A DNA stretch of 64,000 nucleotides from Fontimonas thermophila (GTDB taxonomy: Bacteria > Pseudomonadota > Gammaproteobacteria > Nevskiales > Nevskiaceae), in NCBI RefSeq assembly GCF_900113085.1, contig NZ_FOOC01000004.1, forward strand, positions 205,124-269,123, in the 5' to 3' direction. Shown here piece by piece: positions 1 through 8,921 of this stretch. Position numbers and translations under genes: made by a program. Each line of letters begins with the position of its first letter. The first letter of the stretch is position 1. Under the pieces are notes generated by a model. That model was not told the origin of the DNA. It searched no databases and saw nothing but the letters and a program-made list of their open reading frames with translations.

Positions 1-192
1 ATGCTGATGGTCACCAAGGGTTATTCGACGCAGGAGATCTCCGACCGCCTGCACCTGTCGCCGAAGACGGTGAGCACCTATCGCTATCGCCTGTTCGAGA
101 AACTGGGCGTGAGCAACGACGTCGAACTCACGCGCATGGCGATGCGCTACGGTTTGCTCGACGAACGCGCCGAGAACCGGTCCGAGATTTGA
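1..192 (+). CDS. LuxR-type response regulator, C-terminal part (GacA/UvrY family), truncated by window start
   Basis: Only the last 63 residues are present; the frame is open at base 1, so the receiver domain lies outside the window. The visible part is a LuxR-type helix-turn-helix, with a TQEISDRLHLSPKTVSTYR recognition segment followed by a dimer helix. Family members are DNA-binding response regulators. The gene overlaps the next one as TGATG and sits directly before uvrC, the arrangement seen for gacA/uvrY in gammaproteobacteria, where the protein works with the BarA/GacS kinase to drive Csr/Rsm small RNAs. The family assignment rests on the HTH plus context; other NarL-type regulators cannot be excluded. 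Confidence 0.8.
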   Translation: MLMVTKGYSTQEISDRLHLSPKTVSTYRYRLFEKLGVSNDVELTRMAMRYGLLDERAENRSEI

Positions 193-2009
193 TGGCGCAA
201 GCGGATACGCCTTTCGATCATCGGGCGTTCCTGTCGCAACTGAGTACGCGCCCCGGCGTCTACCGCATGTATGGGGCCGGCGGCGAGCTGCTGTACGTCG
301 GCAAGGCGCGCAATCTGCGCAAGCGGGTCTCCAGCTACTTTCTGCGCGACAGCGGCAATCCCCGCATCGAGCGCATGGTTGCGCAAATCCACCGCATCGA
401 GGTGACGCTGACGCACACCGAGGACGAAGCCTTGCTGCTGGAGGCGGCGCTGATCAAGGAGTTCAAGCCGCGTTACAACGTCTATTACCGCGACGACAAG
501 AGCTACCCTTACGTGCGCCTGACCGCGCACCGCTACCCGCGTATCGCCTACCACCGCGGCGCCCGCGTCCCGGGCGAGCAGTATTTCGGCCCGTTCCCCA
601 GTGCATCGGCGGTGCGCGAAACGCTCGCGACCCTGCAGAAGCTGTTTCGCCTGCGGCCATGCCGCGACAGTTTTTTTGCCCACCGCGACCGCCCCTGCCT
701 GCAGTATCAGATCAAACGCTGCTCCGCGCCGTGCGTCGGACGGATTTCCGAAGAGGAATACGCACAGGACGTACGCAAGGCCGTGCGTTTGCTCGAGGGC
801 AGGGCCGATGAGCTCGCGCGCGAACTCACCGACGAGATGGAGCGTGCCGCCGAGCGTCTCGACTTCGAGCTGGCGGCGCGGCTGCGCGATCAGATCGCTG
901 CGCTCAAACGCGTGCGCCAGAACGAGGCAATGACCGGCGGCGCCGAGGATCTGGACGTGATCGCCGTCGCGCCGCATGCAGCGATGAGCTGCGTAGTGGT
1001 CCTGAGCGTGCGCGGTGGGGTGAATCTGGGGCACAGCAGTCACTTCCCCAGCCATCCGCTGGATACGTCGCCGGAGGAGTTGCTCGAGAGCTTCATCAGC
1101 CAGCACTACCTCGCGCAGACGCCGCCACCGGAGATTCTGCTCAGCCATGCGCTCGGTGACGCCGGTTTACTGGAAGAGGCACTGAGCCAGCGCGCCAAGC
1201 GGCGGATCAGGCTGCGCAGGCCCCTGCGCGGACTCAAGCTGCGGTTGCTGGATATGGCCCAGCAGACGGCACACCAGGCCTTGTCCACACGGCTGCTGGA
1301 GACGGCCAGCATGGACGAGCGCCTGCTCGAGCTGCAGCGCGTGCTCGATCTGGACCGTCCGCCCCAGCGTCTGGAGTGCTTCGACATTTCCCACACCCAG
1401 GGCGAGCGTGCGGTTGCCTCCTGCGTCGTGTTCGATGCCAATGGACCGCTGAAAGCGGCATATCGCAAATTCAACATCGAGGGCATCACCCCCGGTGACG
1501 ACTATGCGGCGATCCACCAGGCGGTGAGCCGGCGTTTCGCCAAGGCCAAGGCCGGGCAGGGGCCTTTGCCCGACGTGCTGTTGATCGACGGCGGGCAGGG
1601 ACAGCTCGAGGCGGCGCTGGCGGCTGTGGACGAGCACGGAATCATGGACCTGCGGGTCGTCGCCATCGCCAAGGGACCGACGCGCAAGCCGGGTCTCGAG
1701 GCGCTGATCGTCCCGGAACAGGAACAGCCGCTGCGTCTGCCTGCGGATTCGCCCGCGCTACACCTGATCCAGCACATCCGCGACGAGGCGCATCGCTTTG
1801 CGGTTGCCGGGCATCGTGCGCGCCGCGACAAGGCGCGGCTCGGTTCGGCGCTCGACGAGATCGAGGGGCTCGGACCTGCGCGCCGGCGCGCCTTGCTGCG
1901 TGCCTTTGGCGGGTTGGCGCAAATCCGCCGCGCTAGCATCGACGAGCTGGCGCAGGTACAAGGAGTGTCGCGCACGCTCGCCGAGCGTATCTACGCGCAT
2001 TTCCACTGA
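192..2009 (+). CDS. uvrC: Excinuclease ABC subunit C
   Basis: UvrC makes the two incisions of nucleotide excision repair after UvrAB has located the lesion. The 605-residue protein has the expected order: N-terminal GIY-YIG nuclease (PGVYRMY ... LLYVGKARNLRKRV, about residues 15-95), a UVR UvrB-binding helix pair (about 205-240), the RNase H-like 5' nuclease (ECFDISHTQG, about 395 onward) and tandem helix-hairpin-helix motifs at the end (EIEGLGPARRRALL). Length matches the family. The ATG at 192 overlaps the preceding stop as TGATG and is preferred over the TTG three bases upstream. It is probably co-transcribed with the regulator before it and pgsA after it. Confidence 0.97.
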   Translation: MAQADTPFDHRAFLSQLSTRPGVYRMYGAGGELLYVGKARNLRKRVSSYFLRDSGNPRIERMVAQIHRIEVTLTHTEDEALLLEAALIKEFKPRYNVYYRDDKSYPYVRLTAHRYPRIAYHRGARVPGEQYFGPFPSASAVRETLATLQKLFRLRPCRDSFFAHRDRPCLQYQIKRCSAPCVGRISEEEYAQDVRKAVRLLEGRADELARELTDEMERAAERLDFELAARLRDQIAALKRVRQNEAMTGGAEDLDVIAVAPHAAMSCVVVLSVRGGVNLGHSSHFPSHPLDTSPEELLESFISQHYLAQTPPPEILLSHALGDAGLLEEALSQRAKRRIRLRRPLRGLKLRLLDMAQQTAHQALSTRLLETASMDERLLELQRVLDLDRPPQRLECFDISHTQGERAVASCVVFDANGPLKAAYRKFNIEGITPGDDYAAIHQAVSRRFAKAKAGQGPLPDVLLIDGGQGQLEAALAAVDEHGIMDLRVVAIAKGPTRKPGLEALIVPEQEQPLRLPADSPALHLIQHIRDEAHRFAVAGHRARRDKARLGSALDEIEGLGPARRRALLRAFGGLAQIRRASIDELAQVQGVSRTLAERIYAHFH

Positions 2010-2057
2010 GCTGGGCTATCCTGAGCGCCCAGACCTCTTCATGCCAACCCGACTCAC

Positions 2058-2618
2058 GTGCCGATCACACTGCCCCTGCTGCTGACGCTGATGCGCGTCG
2101 CGGTCATTCCGGTCGTGCTGGCCCTGTTTTTCGTGGATTGGCCTTATGCACGGCAGATTGCGACGGTGCTGTACACGCTGGCCGGTTTCACCGACTGGCT
2201 GGACGGCCATCTGGCGCGGCGCTGGAACCAGACCAGCAAATTCGGGGCTTTTCTCGATCCGGTTGCCGACAAGCTTCTGGTCACCGTCTGCCTGGTGATG
2301 CTGCTGCAAGATGCCCCGAGTGGCGTGCTGGCGGTGATCGCCGCGATCATCATCGGCCGCGAAATCACGATTTCGGCCTTGCGCGAATGGATGGCGGAGC
2401 TGGGCCAGCGCACCAGCGTCGCCGTCAGCCGCATCGGCAAATGGAAGACCGGATTTCAGATGACCGCAATCGGCATGATGATCTGGCAAATGCCACTGCT
2501 GGGCATTCCGATTTACGACATCGGTTACGCATTGCTGTTCGTGGCCGCGGCATTGACGCTCTGGAGCATGGTCGCTTACCTGCGCGCCGCCTGGCCGATT
2601 CTCCGTGACGGCGGATAG
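2058..2618 (+). CDS. pgsA: CDP-diacylglycerol--glycerol-3-phosphate 3-phosphatidyltransferase
   Basis: PgsA makes phosphatidylglycerophosphate from CDP-diacylglycerol and glycerol 3-phosphate, the committed step to phosphatidylglycerol and cardiolipin, in the inner membrane. The 186-residue protein carries the full CDP-alcohol phosphotransferase signature, TDWLDGHLARRW followed by GAFLDPVADK, with all four Asp of the DxxDGxxAR...G...D...D pattern. Hydrophobic segments flank it. The GTG at 2058 gives the usual PITLPLLLTLMRV N-terminus. It lies 48 bases after uvrC, the conserved uvrC-pgsA pairing. The tRNA genes that follow pgsA in some enterics are not present. Confidence 0.95.
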   Translation: MPITLPLLLTLMRVAVIPVVLALFFVDWPYARQIATVLYTLAGFTDWLDGHLARRWNQTSKFGAFLDPVADKLLVTVCLVMLLQDAPSGVLAVIAAIIIGREITISALREWMAELGQRTSVAVSRIGKWKTGFQMTAIGMMIWQMPLLGIPIYDIGYALLFVAAALTLWSMVAYLRAAWPILRDGG

Positions 2619-2691
2619 CGGTCTGCCGACACCACACGCCGCCGGCATGGATTTGTCCGATGGGTATCTCGCCGCAGGATCCGCCGGATCT

Positions 2692-3225
2692 TCAGCCGGA
2701 TCGCAGCAGCACGTAGAGCGCGCCGCTGCCGCCATCCACCGGCCGCGCGCTGCAGAAGGCGAGCACGTCGCGACGCTGGCGCAGCCAGCCGTCGAGCAGC
2801 CGTTTGAGCACGGGGCCGCTGTTGGGCGAGCCGTGGCCCTTGCCGTGAATGATCCGTACGCAGCGGATGTCGCGCTGCCGGCATTCGGCGAGAAACCGCA
2901 CGATCGCGTGGCGCGCCTGGTCGCGGTTGTGGCCGTGCAGGTCGAGGACGCGTTCGATGTGGTAGTGACCCCGGCGCAGACGTCGCAGCACCGCCTCCTG
3001 CACGCCGGGGGCGCGGTAGTGCAGCGTCTCTCCGTGTTCGAGCAGACCCGGATCGGGATCGAGCAGCATCTCGCGCAGGACTTCGAGATCGTCGGCTTCC
3101 CGCTGATGGGCACGCGGTTCGGGTCTGCGGCCTGGGTCTGCCACCCGCGGCGAGGGTGGGCGCGGGCGCACGTCGCGCATCGCCAGGCGGAACAGCCGGG
3201 CGTCTTCGTCGTCGATGGCGGTCAT
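2692..3225 (-). CDS. Smr domain protein (SmrA-like endonuclease)
   Basis: A 177-residue soluble protein with a C-terminal Smr domain (about residues 90-177). The diagnostic LDLHGHNRDQAR and HGKGHGSPNSGPVLKRLL motifs are intact, and the N-terminal half is charged and probably flexible. Stand-alone Smr proteins of proteobacteria are nicking endonucleases or RNA-processing enzymes; the exact substrate cannot be read here. The gene is convergent with pgsA, 73 bases away, and divergent from surE with about 100 bases between the starts, so it is likely transcribed alone. Confidence 0.85.
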   Translation of the reverse strand: MTAIDDEDARLFRLAMRDVRPRPPSPRVADPGRRPEPRAHQREADDLEVLREMLLDPDPGLLEHGETLHYRAPGVQEAVLRRLRRGHYHIERVLDLHGHNRDQARHAIVRFLAECRQRDIRCVRIIHGKGHGSPNSGPVLKRLLDGWLRQRRDVLAFCSARPVDGGSGALYVLLRSG

Positions 3226-3322
3226 GGCAGGTTGGATGGGCGCAACCGCCGGCGGGTTCCGGCAGCGTCTGTGCGCATGATAGGGGACGGCCGGTTAAAC
3301 TGATGAAAACCGCTTTGTCCGC

Positions 3323-4069
3323 ATGAAAATCCTGCTCTCGAACGACGATGGCTGCATGGCGCCGGGTCTGGTGTGCCTGCGCGATTACCTGCGCAGCCGC
3401 CACCAGGTGACCGTCGTTGCGCCGGACCGCAATCGCAGCGGCGCCAGCAACTCGCTGACCCTGCTCAACCCGCTGCGCGTGCAGCAGCACGCCGACGGCA
3501 CGCTGTGCGTCGATGGGACGCCGACCGATTGTGTGCACCTGGCGCTCACCGGACTGCTCGACAGCCAGCCGGACATGGTCGTCTCCGGCATCAATGCCGG
3601 CGCCAACCTTGGGGACGACACCCTCTACTCGGGGACCGTGGCCGCGGCGATGGAAGGCCGGCATCTGGGCTATTCCGCGATCGCGATCTCCAATGTCTCG
3701 ATCGCCCCCAAGCATTACGACACCGCCGCGCGTGTCGCCTTGCGGCTGATCGAACGTCTGGAGGCGGCCCCGTTGCCCGGCGACACCATCCTCAACGTCA
3801 ATGTGCCGGACGTGCCGTGGGAGCAGCTCGCCGGTTTCGAGGTGACGCGTCTGGGCAACCGCCACCGTTCCGATCAGGTGTTCAAGTCGCAGGATCCGCG
3901 GGGACGCACGATCTACTGGATCGGGGCTGCCGGCGCCGAGGCGGATTGCGGTCCGGGCACCGACTTTCACGCCATTGCCCACAACCGGGTCGCGATCACG
4001 CCCTTGCTCGTCGATCTGACGCGCTACAGCGCGCTCGAGCAACTGGGCAGGTGGGCCGAGGCGTTATGA
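3323..4069 (+). CDS. surE: 5'/3'-nucleotidase SurE
   Basis: SurE is a metal-dependent nucleoside monophosphate phosphatase, often with exopolyphosphatase activity, linked to stationary-phase survival. The 248-residue protein has the metal-binding NDDG motif at residues 7-10, the NRSGASNSL segment near residue 37 and [11 protein letters not shown] near residue 90, all family signatures. The stop overlaps the pcm start as ATGA, so the two are translationally coupled. surE-pcm is a widely conserved pair of stress and repair functions. Confidence 0.96.
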   Translation: MKILLSNDDGCMAPGLVCLRDYLRSRHQVTVVAPDRNRSGASNSLTLLNPLRVQQHADGTLCVDGTPTDCVHLALTGLLDSQPDMVVSGINAGANLGDDTLYSGTVAAAMEGRHLGYSAIAISNVSIAPKHYDTAARVALRLIERLEAAPLPGDTILNVNVPDVPWEQLAGFEVTRLGNRHRSDQVFKSQDPRGRTIYWIGAAGAEADCGPGTDFHAIAHNRVAITPLLVDLTRYSALEQLGRWAEAL

Positions 4070-4737
4070 GTGCACGCCGGTCCTCACACATGGCGACGAC
4101 CTCGGCAGCCCACCCGGCGCAGCAGCGTCTCGTCGATGAGTTGCGCCGTCAGGGTATCGCCGACGAGCGCGTGCTGGGCGCGATCGCCAAGGTGCCGCGC
4201 CATCTGTTCGTCGATGATGCCTTGCAGAGCCGCGCTTACGAGAACACGGCCTTGCCGATCGGGCATGCGCAGACGATCTCGCAACCCTATGTCGTGGCCC
4301 TGATGACCCAGGCCGTGCTCGGTGGACGCAAGCCGCCACAGCGTGTGCTCGAAATCGGCACCGGCTGCGGCTACCAGACTGCGATCCTCGCCGAGCTGGT
4401 GCCCGTCGTATTCACGGTCGAACGCATCAAGCCCCTGTCGGAACAGGCGCGCAAGCGGCTCGGTGCGCTGCATTACCGCAACATCCACTTCGGCTATGCC
4501 GATGGCAGTCAGGGCTGGCTGCCGTATGCGCCGTATGACGGCATTCTGGTCACGGCCGGTGCGGAGGCGGTGCCGCCAGCGCTGATGCAACAGCTCGCGC
4601 CGACCGGACGGCTGGTCATGCCGGTCGGCCCACAGGGGGCGCAGCGCCTGAAGCTGATCGAGCGCCGGATCGCGGGTTTTCACGAACAAGACCTGGGTGC
4701 GGTCAGCTTCGTGCCCCTGTTGCCGGGGAAGTGCTGA
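4066..4737 (+). CDS. pcm: Protein-L-isoaspartate O-methyltransferase
   Basis: Pcm methylates L-isoaspartyl residues in damaged proteins with S-adenosylmethionine, starting their repair. The 223-residue product contains the SAM-binding motif [15 protein letters not shown] (about residue 92 on), the substrate-side [18 protein letters not shown] segment before it and the closing LVMPVG strand. The ATG at 4066 overlaps the surE stop (ATGA) and is chosen for that reason; a second ATG at 4090 would remove eight residues. It is followed one base later by a DedA-like gene. Confidence 0.96.
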   Translation: MSARRSSHMATTSAAHPAQQRLVDELRRQGIADERVLGAIAKVPRHLFVDDALQSRAYENTALPIGHAQTISQPYVVALMTQAVLGGRKPPQRVLEIGTGCGYQTAILAELVPVVFTVERIKPLSEQARKRLGALHYRNIHFGYADGSQGWLPYAPYDGILVTAGAEAVPPALMQQLAPTGRLVMPVGPQGAQRLKLIERRIAGFHEQDLGAVSFVPLLPGKC

Positions 4738-4738
4738 T

Positions 4739-5317
4739 ATGCGCATTTTTGGCCGTCTGTACGACCGGATGCTCGATGCCGCGCGCCACCCGCACGCGGA
4801 CTGGTACCTGGGTGCGGTCAGCGTCGCCGAATCCTCGTTCTTTCCGATTCCACCGGACGTGATGCTGGCGCCGATGGCGCTGGCGCGGCCGCGCGAGTGG
4901 GTCTTCCTGGCAACGCTGACGACCCTGACCTCGGTGATCGGCGGGCTGATCGGTTATGCGATCGGTCATTTCGCGCTCGATGCCGCGATGCCCCTGATCG
5001 AGCAGTGGGGGTACCGTCCGGCGTATGACACGGCCGTGCTGTGGTTCGAGCGCCATGGTTTTTGGGCCATTTTCGTCGCCGGCTTCACGCCGATTCCGTA
5101 CAAGATCTTCACGGTCTCGGCCGGTGCCGCGCACATGGCCTTGCTGCCCTTCATCCTCGGGTCCCTCATCGGCCGCGGCGGTCGTTTCTTCCTGGTCGCC
5201 GGCTTGCTCGGTGTGCTCGGTCCGCGCATCGAGCCGCGTCTGCGCCAGTTTGTCGATGCGATCGGCTGGGTGACGCTTGCCGCCGTGGTCATCGGCGTGT
5301 GGCTGTGGCAGCGGTGA
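4739..5317 (+). CDS. YqaA/DedA (SNARE-associated) family membrane protein
   Basis: A 192-residue inner-membrane protein of the YqaA branch of the DedA/VTT superfamily. It has several hydrophobic helices (about residues 38-80, 100-160 and 172-190) and the family FVAGFTPIPYKIFTVSAG segment with the conserved helix-breaking Pro and Gly. DedA-type proteins are implicated in membrane homeostasis and lipid-carrier flipping; the substrate of YqaA is not established. It sits between pcm and nlpD, overlapping nlpD as GTGA. Insertion of yqaA between pcm and nlpD recurs in non-enteric gammaproteobacteria. Confidence 0.85.
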   Translation: MRIFGRLYDRMLDAARHPHADWYLGAVSVAESSFFPIPPDVMLAPMALARPREWVFLATLTTLTSVIGGLIGYAIGHFALDAAMPLIEQWGYRPAYDTAVLWFERHGFWAIFVAGFTPIPYKIFTVSAGAAHMALLPFILGSLIGRGGRFFLVAGLLGVLGPRIEPRLRQFVDAIGWVTLAAVVIGVWLWQR

Positions 5318-6084
5318 GAATCCTCGCGACGGGACTGTTATGCCTGGCGGCGGGATTGGGTGCCGGCTGTGCCGGCTGGTCCACCTGGGAAGACCAGCGG
5401 CAGCGCGATCCGCCGCCGTGGCGTGCGGTCGGGCCGGATGACTATGTCGTGCGCCGTGGCGATACCGTGTATTCGATCGCGTTCCGGCACAACCTCGACT
5501 ACCGCGAGTTGGCACGCTGGAACGGCATCGGATCCGATTATCGGATCTACCCGGGTCAGGTCCTGCGCTTAAAACCGCCATCGGGTGTCGCCGCTGCGAC
5601 CGATCCGCCATCGCGTCCGGCCTCTGCCCCGGGCAGTATTTTTTCCCGGCCACCGGCAGGCAAGCCTGCGGCACCGGCAGCGCCGACCCTCGATCCAGAT
5701 ACATCTGAGGGCCGTTATACCTGGGTCTGGCCCACCACCGCACCCATCGTGCGGGCCTATGGGATAGATGGCAACCGCGGGATCGATTTCGGTGGCCGGG
5801 AGGGGCAACCGGTCCTCGCCGCCGCGCCGGGCCGCGTGGTGTACAGCGGCAACGCGCTCAAGGGATATGGCGAGCTGATCATCATCAAGCATGATGACGT
5901 GTACCTGTCGGCCTACGGATACAACCGGGTCCGGTATGTCAAGGAGGGCGACGTCGTCACCGCCGGACAGCCGATCGCCGAGATGGGGCGTGGACCGGAG
6001 AACAGACCCCTGCTGCATTTCGAGATCCGGCGCAGCGGCAAGCCGATCGATCCGGCCGAGAAATTACCGCGCCATCCCAGCTGA
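5314..6084 (+). CDS. nlpD: NlpD-like LysM/LytM lipoprotein, amidase activator
   Basis: The 256-residue protein starts with a signal peptide ending at Cys19 (LGAGC), a probable lipobox although the -3 residue is Gly. It is followed by a LysM peptidoglycan-binding domain (YVVRRGDTVYSIAF, about residues 44-90), a Pro/Ala-rich linker and a C-terminal LytM/M23 domain (about 150-255). The first zinc-binding His of active M23 enzymes is missing (NRGIDFGG) and the final motif is LHFEIR rather than HxH. This fits NlpD, which activates AmiC at the septum rather than cutting peptidoglycan itself. GTG start overlapping yqaA (GTGA). rpoS does not follow. Confidence 0.88.
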   Translation: MRILATGLLCLAAGLGAGCAGWSTWEDQRQRDPPPWRAVGPDDYVVRRGDTVYSIAFRHNLDYRELARWNGIGSDYRIYPGQVLRLKPPSGVAAATDPPSRPASAPGSIFSRPPAGKPAAPAAPTLDPDTSEGRYTWVWPTTAPIVRAYGIDGNRGIDFGGREGQPVLAAAPGRVVYSGNALKGYGELIIIKHDDVYLSAYGYNRVRYVKEGDVVTAGQPIAEMGRGPENRPLLHFEIRRSGKPIDPAEKLPRHPS

Positions 6085-6106
6085 TCCGCCGATCGAGCAT
6101 GCGTAA

Positions 6107-6128
6107 ACCGTGCGCGTTTGCGCACGGT
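6107..6128. other. Perfect 9-bp inverted repeat after nlpD
   Basis: ACCGTGCGC and GCGCACGGT are separated by GTTT, giving a strong hairpin 22 bases after the nlpD stop. No T run follows on the plus strand, so it is not a standard intrinsic terminator; it may protect or attenuate the transcript 3' end. Confidence 0.5.
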
Positions 6129-6147
6129 GCCGCCGGCGGATATCGGC

Positions 6148-6177
6148 TTTGCATCTTGCACACTGCGATTCGATAAT
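6148..6177 (+). promoter_or_regulatory. Candidate sigma70 promoter of alaC
   Basis: TTTGCA (6148-6153) and GATAAT (6172-6177) are separated by 18 bases; the -10 matches consensus at 5 of 6 positions. It lies 45 bases before the alaC GTG and after the nlpD hairpin, where a new transcription unit would be expected to begin. Confidence 0.45.
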
Positions 6178-6221
6178 ACCGCCCCTTTTCAACCCGCCGT
6201 TTTCCACTTTCCGGGACGTCC

Positions 6222-7448
6222 GTGAACACCGTCTTCCCGCGCATCCAGCGCCTGCCGCCCTACGTCTTCAATATCGTCGGAGATTTGAAGAAGGCGGCCC
6301 GAGCCCGTGGCGAGGACATCATCGATTTCGGCATGGGCAATCCGGATCAGCCGACGCCGCGGCACATCGTTGACAAACTGGTCGAGGCCGCCGTGCGTGG
6401 CACCGAGTCCGAGTACGTCAAGCCCGAGCATCGCGACGAAGACGGCGTACACACGCACCGCTATTCGCTGTCCAAGGGTGTGCCGCGGCTGCGCCGGGCG
6501 ATGAGCCGCTGGTACAAGACCCGCTACGACGTGGATCTCGATCCCGAGACCGAGGTCATCGCGACGATCGGCTCCAAGGAAGGGCTTGCGCATCTTGCGT
6601 TTGCAACGCTCTCCGCCGGCGACGTCGTCCTGGTGCCCAATCCGGCCTATCCGATCCACCCATACGGAGTCGTGCTCGCCGGTGCCGACGTTCGGCACGT
6701 GCGACTGACCCCGGAAGTGGATTTCTTCGAGGAGCTCCAGCGCGCGATCAAGGAAACCTGGCCGGCGCCCAAGATGTTGATCCTCAATTTCCCGGGCAAT
6801 CCGACGACGCAGTGTGTCGATCTTGCGTTTTTCGAGAAGGCGGTGGCTTTGTGCCGGGAGCATCAGATCTGGCTGATCCACGATCTGGCCTATGCCGACA
6901 TCGTCTTCGACGGCTATGTCGCGCCCAGCGTGCTGCAGGTTCCCGGCGCAAAAGAGGTGGCCGTGGAGTTCTTCACGCTGTCGAAGTCGTACAACATGCC
7001 GGGCTGGCGCGTCGGTTTCATGGCCGGCAATCCCACGCTGGTCGCGGCGCTGGCGCGGATCAAGTCCTACCTCGATTACGGCATGTTCACGCCGATCCAG
7101 ATCGCCGCGATCACTGCGCTCGAAGGACCCCAGGACTGCGTGCGCCAGATCGCCGACATGTACCGTTCGCGTCGGGACGTGCTCTGTGACGGCCTCAACG
7201 CAGCCGGCTGGAAGGTCGAAAAACCCAAAGCGACGATGTTCGTCTGGGCCGAGATTCCGGAACCTTTCCGGCATCTGGGGTCGATCGAGTTCTCCAAGCG
7301 GCTGCTCGAGGAGGCCAAGGTTGCGGTCTCGCCGGGCATCGGCTTCGGTGAATACGGCGACGGGCATGTGCGCTTTGCCTTGATCGAGAACGAGCACCGC
7401 ACCCGTCAGGCGATCCGCGGGATCAAGCGCATGCTCAGGAACGCATAG
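6222..7448 (+). CDS. alaC: Alanine-synthesizing aminotransferase (AlaC-type class I/II)
   Basis: A 408-residue PLP aminotransferase. AlaC transfers the amino group of glutamate to pyruvate to make alanine. The N-terminus [19 protein letters not shown] and [13 protein letters not shown] are typical of this branch. The PLP lysine lies in [17 protein letters not shown], with NFPGNPTTQ and the terminal [12 protein letters not shown] arginine also present. The GTG start at 6222 follows a promoter-like sequence. The gene precedes hom and thrC, a linkage known in several beta- and gammaproteobacteria. LL-diaminopimelate-type aminotransferases are close relatives, so the exact substrate is inferred. 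Confidence 0.85.
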   Translation: MNTVFPRIQRLPPYVFNIVGDLKKAARARGEDIIDFGMGNPDQPTPRHIVDKLVEAAVRGTESEYVKPEHRDEDGVHTHRYSLSKGVPRLRRAMSRWYKTRYDVDLDPETEVIATIGSKEGLAHLAFATLSAGDVVLVPNPAYPIHPYGVVLAGADVRHVRLTPEVDFFEELQRAIKETWPAPKMLILNFPGNPTTQCVDLAFFEKAVALCREHQIWLIHDLAYADIVFDGYVAPSVLQVPGAKEVAVEFFTLSKSYNMPGWRVGFMAGNPTLVAALARIKSYLDYGMFTPIQIAAITALEGPQDCVRQIADMYRSRRDVLCDGLNAAGWKVEKPKATMFVWAEIPEPFRHLGSIEFSKRLLEEAKVAVSPGIGFGEYGDGHVRFALIENEHRTRQAIRGIKRMLRNA

Positions 7449-7544
7449 GAAGCAGCGCCGGCAGGGGGCCGCGGCAGCGGATGCACCCCAGGCCAGTTGC
7501 GGCGGTCTGCACGGGCGGAAACGGCGACAGCGATCTGATTCGGG

Positions 7545-8855
7545 ATGAGCGCACCAGTAAGACTCGGAGTCGTGGGCTTGGGTACGGTCGGGCAGGGCGT
7601 GCTGCGCCTGCTCGGGCACAACGCGGAGGAAATCACCCGTCGTGTCGGCACATCCGTCGTCGTCACCGATGTCGCGGTGCGCGATCCGGCGCGTGCGCGC
7701 GACTGCGATCTGTCCGGGATCAGGGTGTGGGACGATGCCGTGCGCCTCGTGCGCGAGGCCGATGTCGATGTCGTCGTCGAGCTGATCGGCGGCAAAACTG
7801 TGGCCCGTGAGGTGATCCTCGCCGCGATCGCGCGCGGCAAGCCGGTGGTCACCGCGAACAAGGCCCTGCTCGCCGAGGATGGCAATGCCATCTTCGAGGC
7901 CGCACGCATGGCCGGCGTGGTCGTCGCATTCGAGGCGGCGGTCGCTGGCGGTATCCCGATCATCAAGGCGATCCGCGAGGGCTTGGCGGGGAACGTCATC
8001 GCCAGCGTGGCCGGGATCATCAACGGCACCTGCAATTACATCCTCACGCAGATGGCCGAGAAGGGCGAATCTTTCGAGGATGCGCTCGCGACGGCGCAGC
8101 GCCTGGGCTATGCCGAGGCCGATCCGCATTTCGACGTCGGCGGCATCGATGCGGCGCACAAGCTGGCGATTCTCGCCGCGATCGCCTTTGGCATGCCGCT
8201 GGCCTATGGCGAGGTCGCCGTCGAGGGCATTACCCACGTCACGCCCGAGGACATCAAAATCGCCCAGGTGTTCGGCTACCGCATCAAGCTGCTTGCCATC
8301 GCCAAGCGTCACGGCGCTGCGGTCGAGCTGCGCGTGCATCCGACGCTGATCCCCGATGACACCGTGCTCGCCAAGGTCGATGGCGTGCTCAACGCCGTCG
8401 TCGTGCACGGCAACGCGGTCGGCCAGGTGGGGTTTTATGGGCGCGGCGCCGGCGGCGATGCCACCGCTTCCGCAGTGGTTGCCGATGTGATCGATGTCGC
8501 GCGTGCGCTCGTTACGGATTCCCGGCACGTGGTGCCCGCTCTGGCGTTCCAGCCCGATGCGCTGCGGCCCTTGCCCGTGCTGCCGATCCGCGCGGTCGAA
8601 AGCGCGTTTTATCTGCGCCTGCGTGTCGCCGACGAGCCAGGCGTACTGTCCCAACTGACCGCGATCCTCGCGGCGCACGACATCAGCATCGAGGCCATTC
8701 TGCAACGCGAGCCGCGCGGCGGCGACGATGCGACCGTGGCCTTGATCACTTCGGTGATTCCGGAGCATCGCTTCGACGATGCGCTGGCCGAGATGCAGCG
8801 GCTGCCCTTCGTGCGCGCGGGCAGCGCACGCTTCCGCGTCGAGAAGTTCGACTGA
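7545..8855 (+). CDS. hom: Homoserine dehydrogenase
   Basis: Reduces aspartate semialdehyde to homoserine, the branch point for threonine and methionine. The 436-residue monofunctional enzyme has the N-terminal dinucleotide fold (VVGLGTVGQG), the VTANKALL and GIINGTCNYILTQM active-site motifs in the middle and a C-terminal ACT domain (about 350-436; YLRLRVADEPGVLSQL) for feedback control by threonine. There is no fused aspartokinase. It stands 96 bases after alaC and 66 before thrC, so the three probably form one unit. Confidence 0.96.
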   Translation: MSAPVRLGVVGLGTVGQGVLRLLGHNAEEITRRVGTSVVVTDVAVRDPARARDCDLSGIRVWDDAVRLVREADVDVVVELIGGKTVAREVILAAIARGKPVVTANKALLAEDGNAIFEAARMAGVVVAFEAAVAGGIPIIKAIREGLAGNVIASVAGIINGTCNYILTQMAEKGESFEDALATAQRLGYAEADPHFDVGGIDAAHKLAILAAIAFGMPLAYGEVAVEGITHVTPEDIKIAQVFGYRIKLLAIAKRHGAAVELRVHPTLIPDDTVLAKVDGVLNAVVVHGNAVGQVGFYGRGAGGDATASAVVADVIDVARALVTDSRHVVPALAFQPDALRPLPVLPIRAVESAFYLRLRVADEPGVLSQLTAILAAHDISIEAILQREPRGGDDATVALITSVIPEHRFDDALAEMQRLPFVRAGSARFRVEKFD

Positions 8856-8921
8856 TCACCGCCGACGCGGATGGATACAGAAGCTGTCGCAGGAAAAGTT
8901 TTTCTGATTTAGAGACCGTCC

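Noticed and set aside
6189-8768. An 859-codon open frame on the minus strand
   Set aside because: It lies antisense to alaC and hom, both complete and recognisable; long antisense frames are expected in GC-rich genes, and its translation resembles no family.
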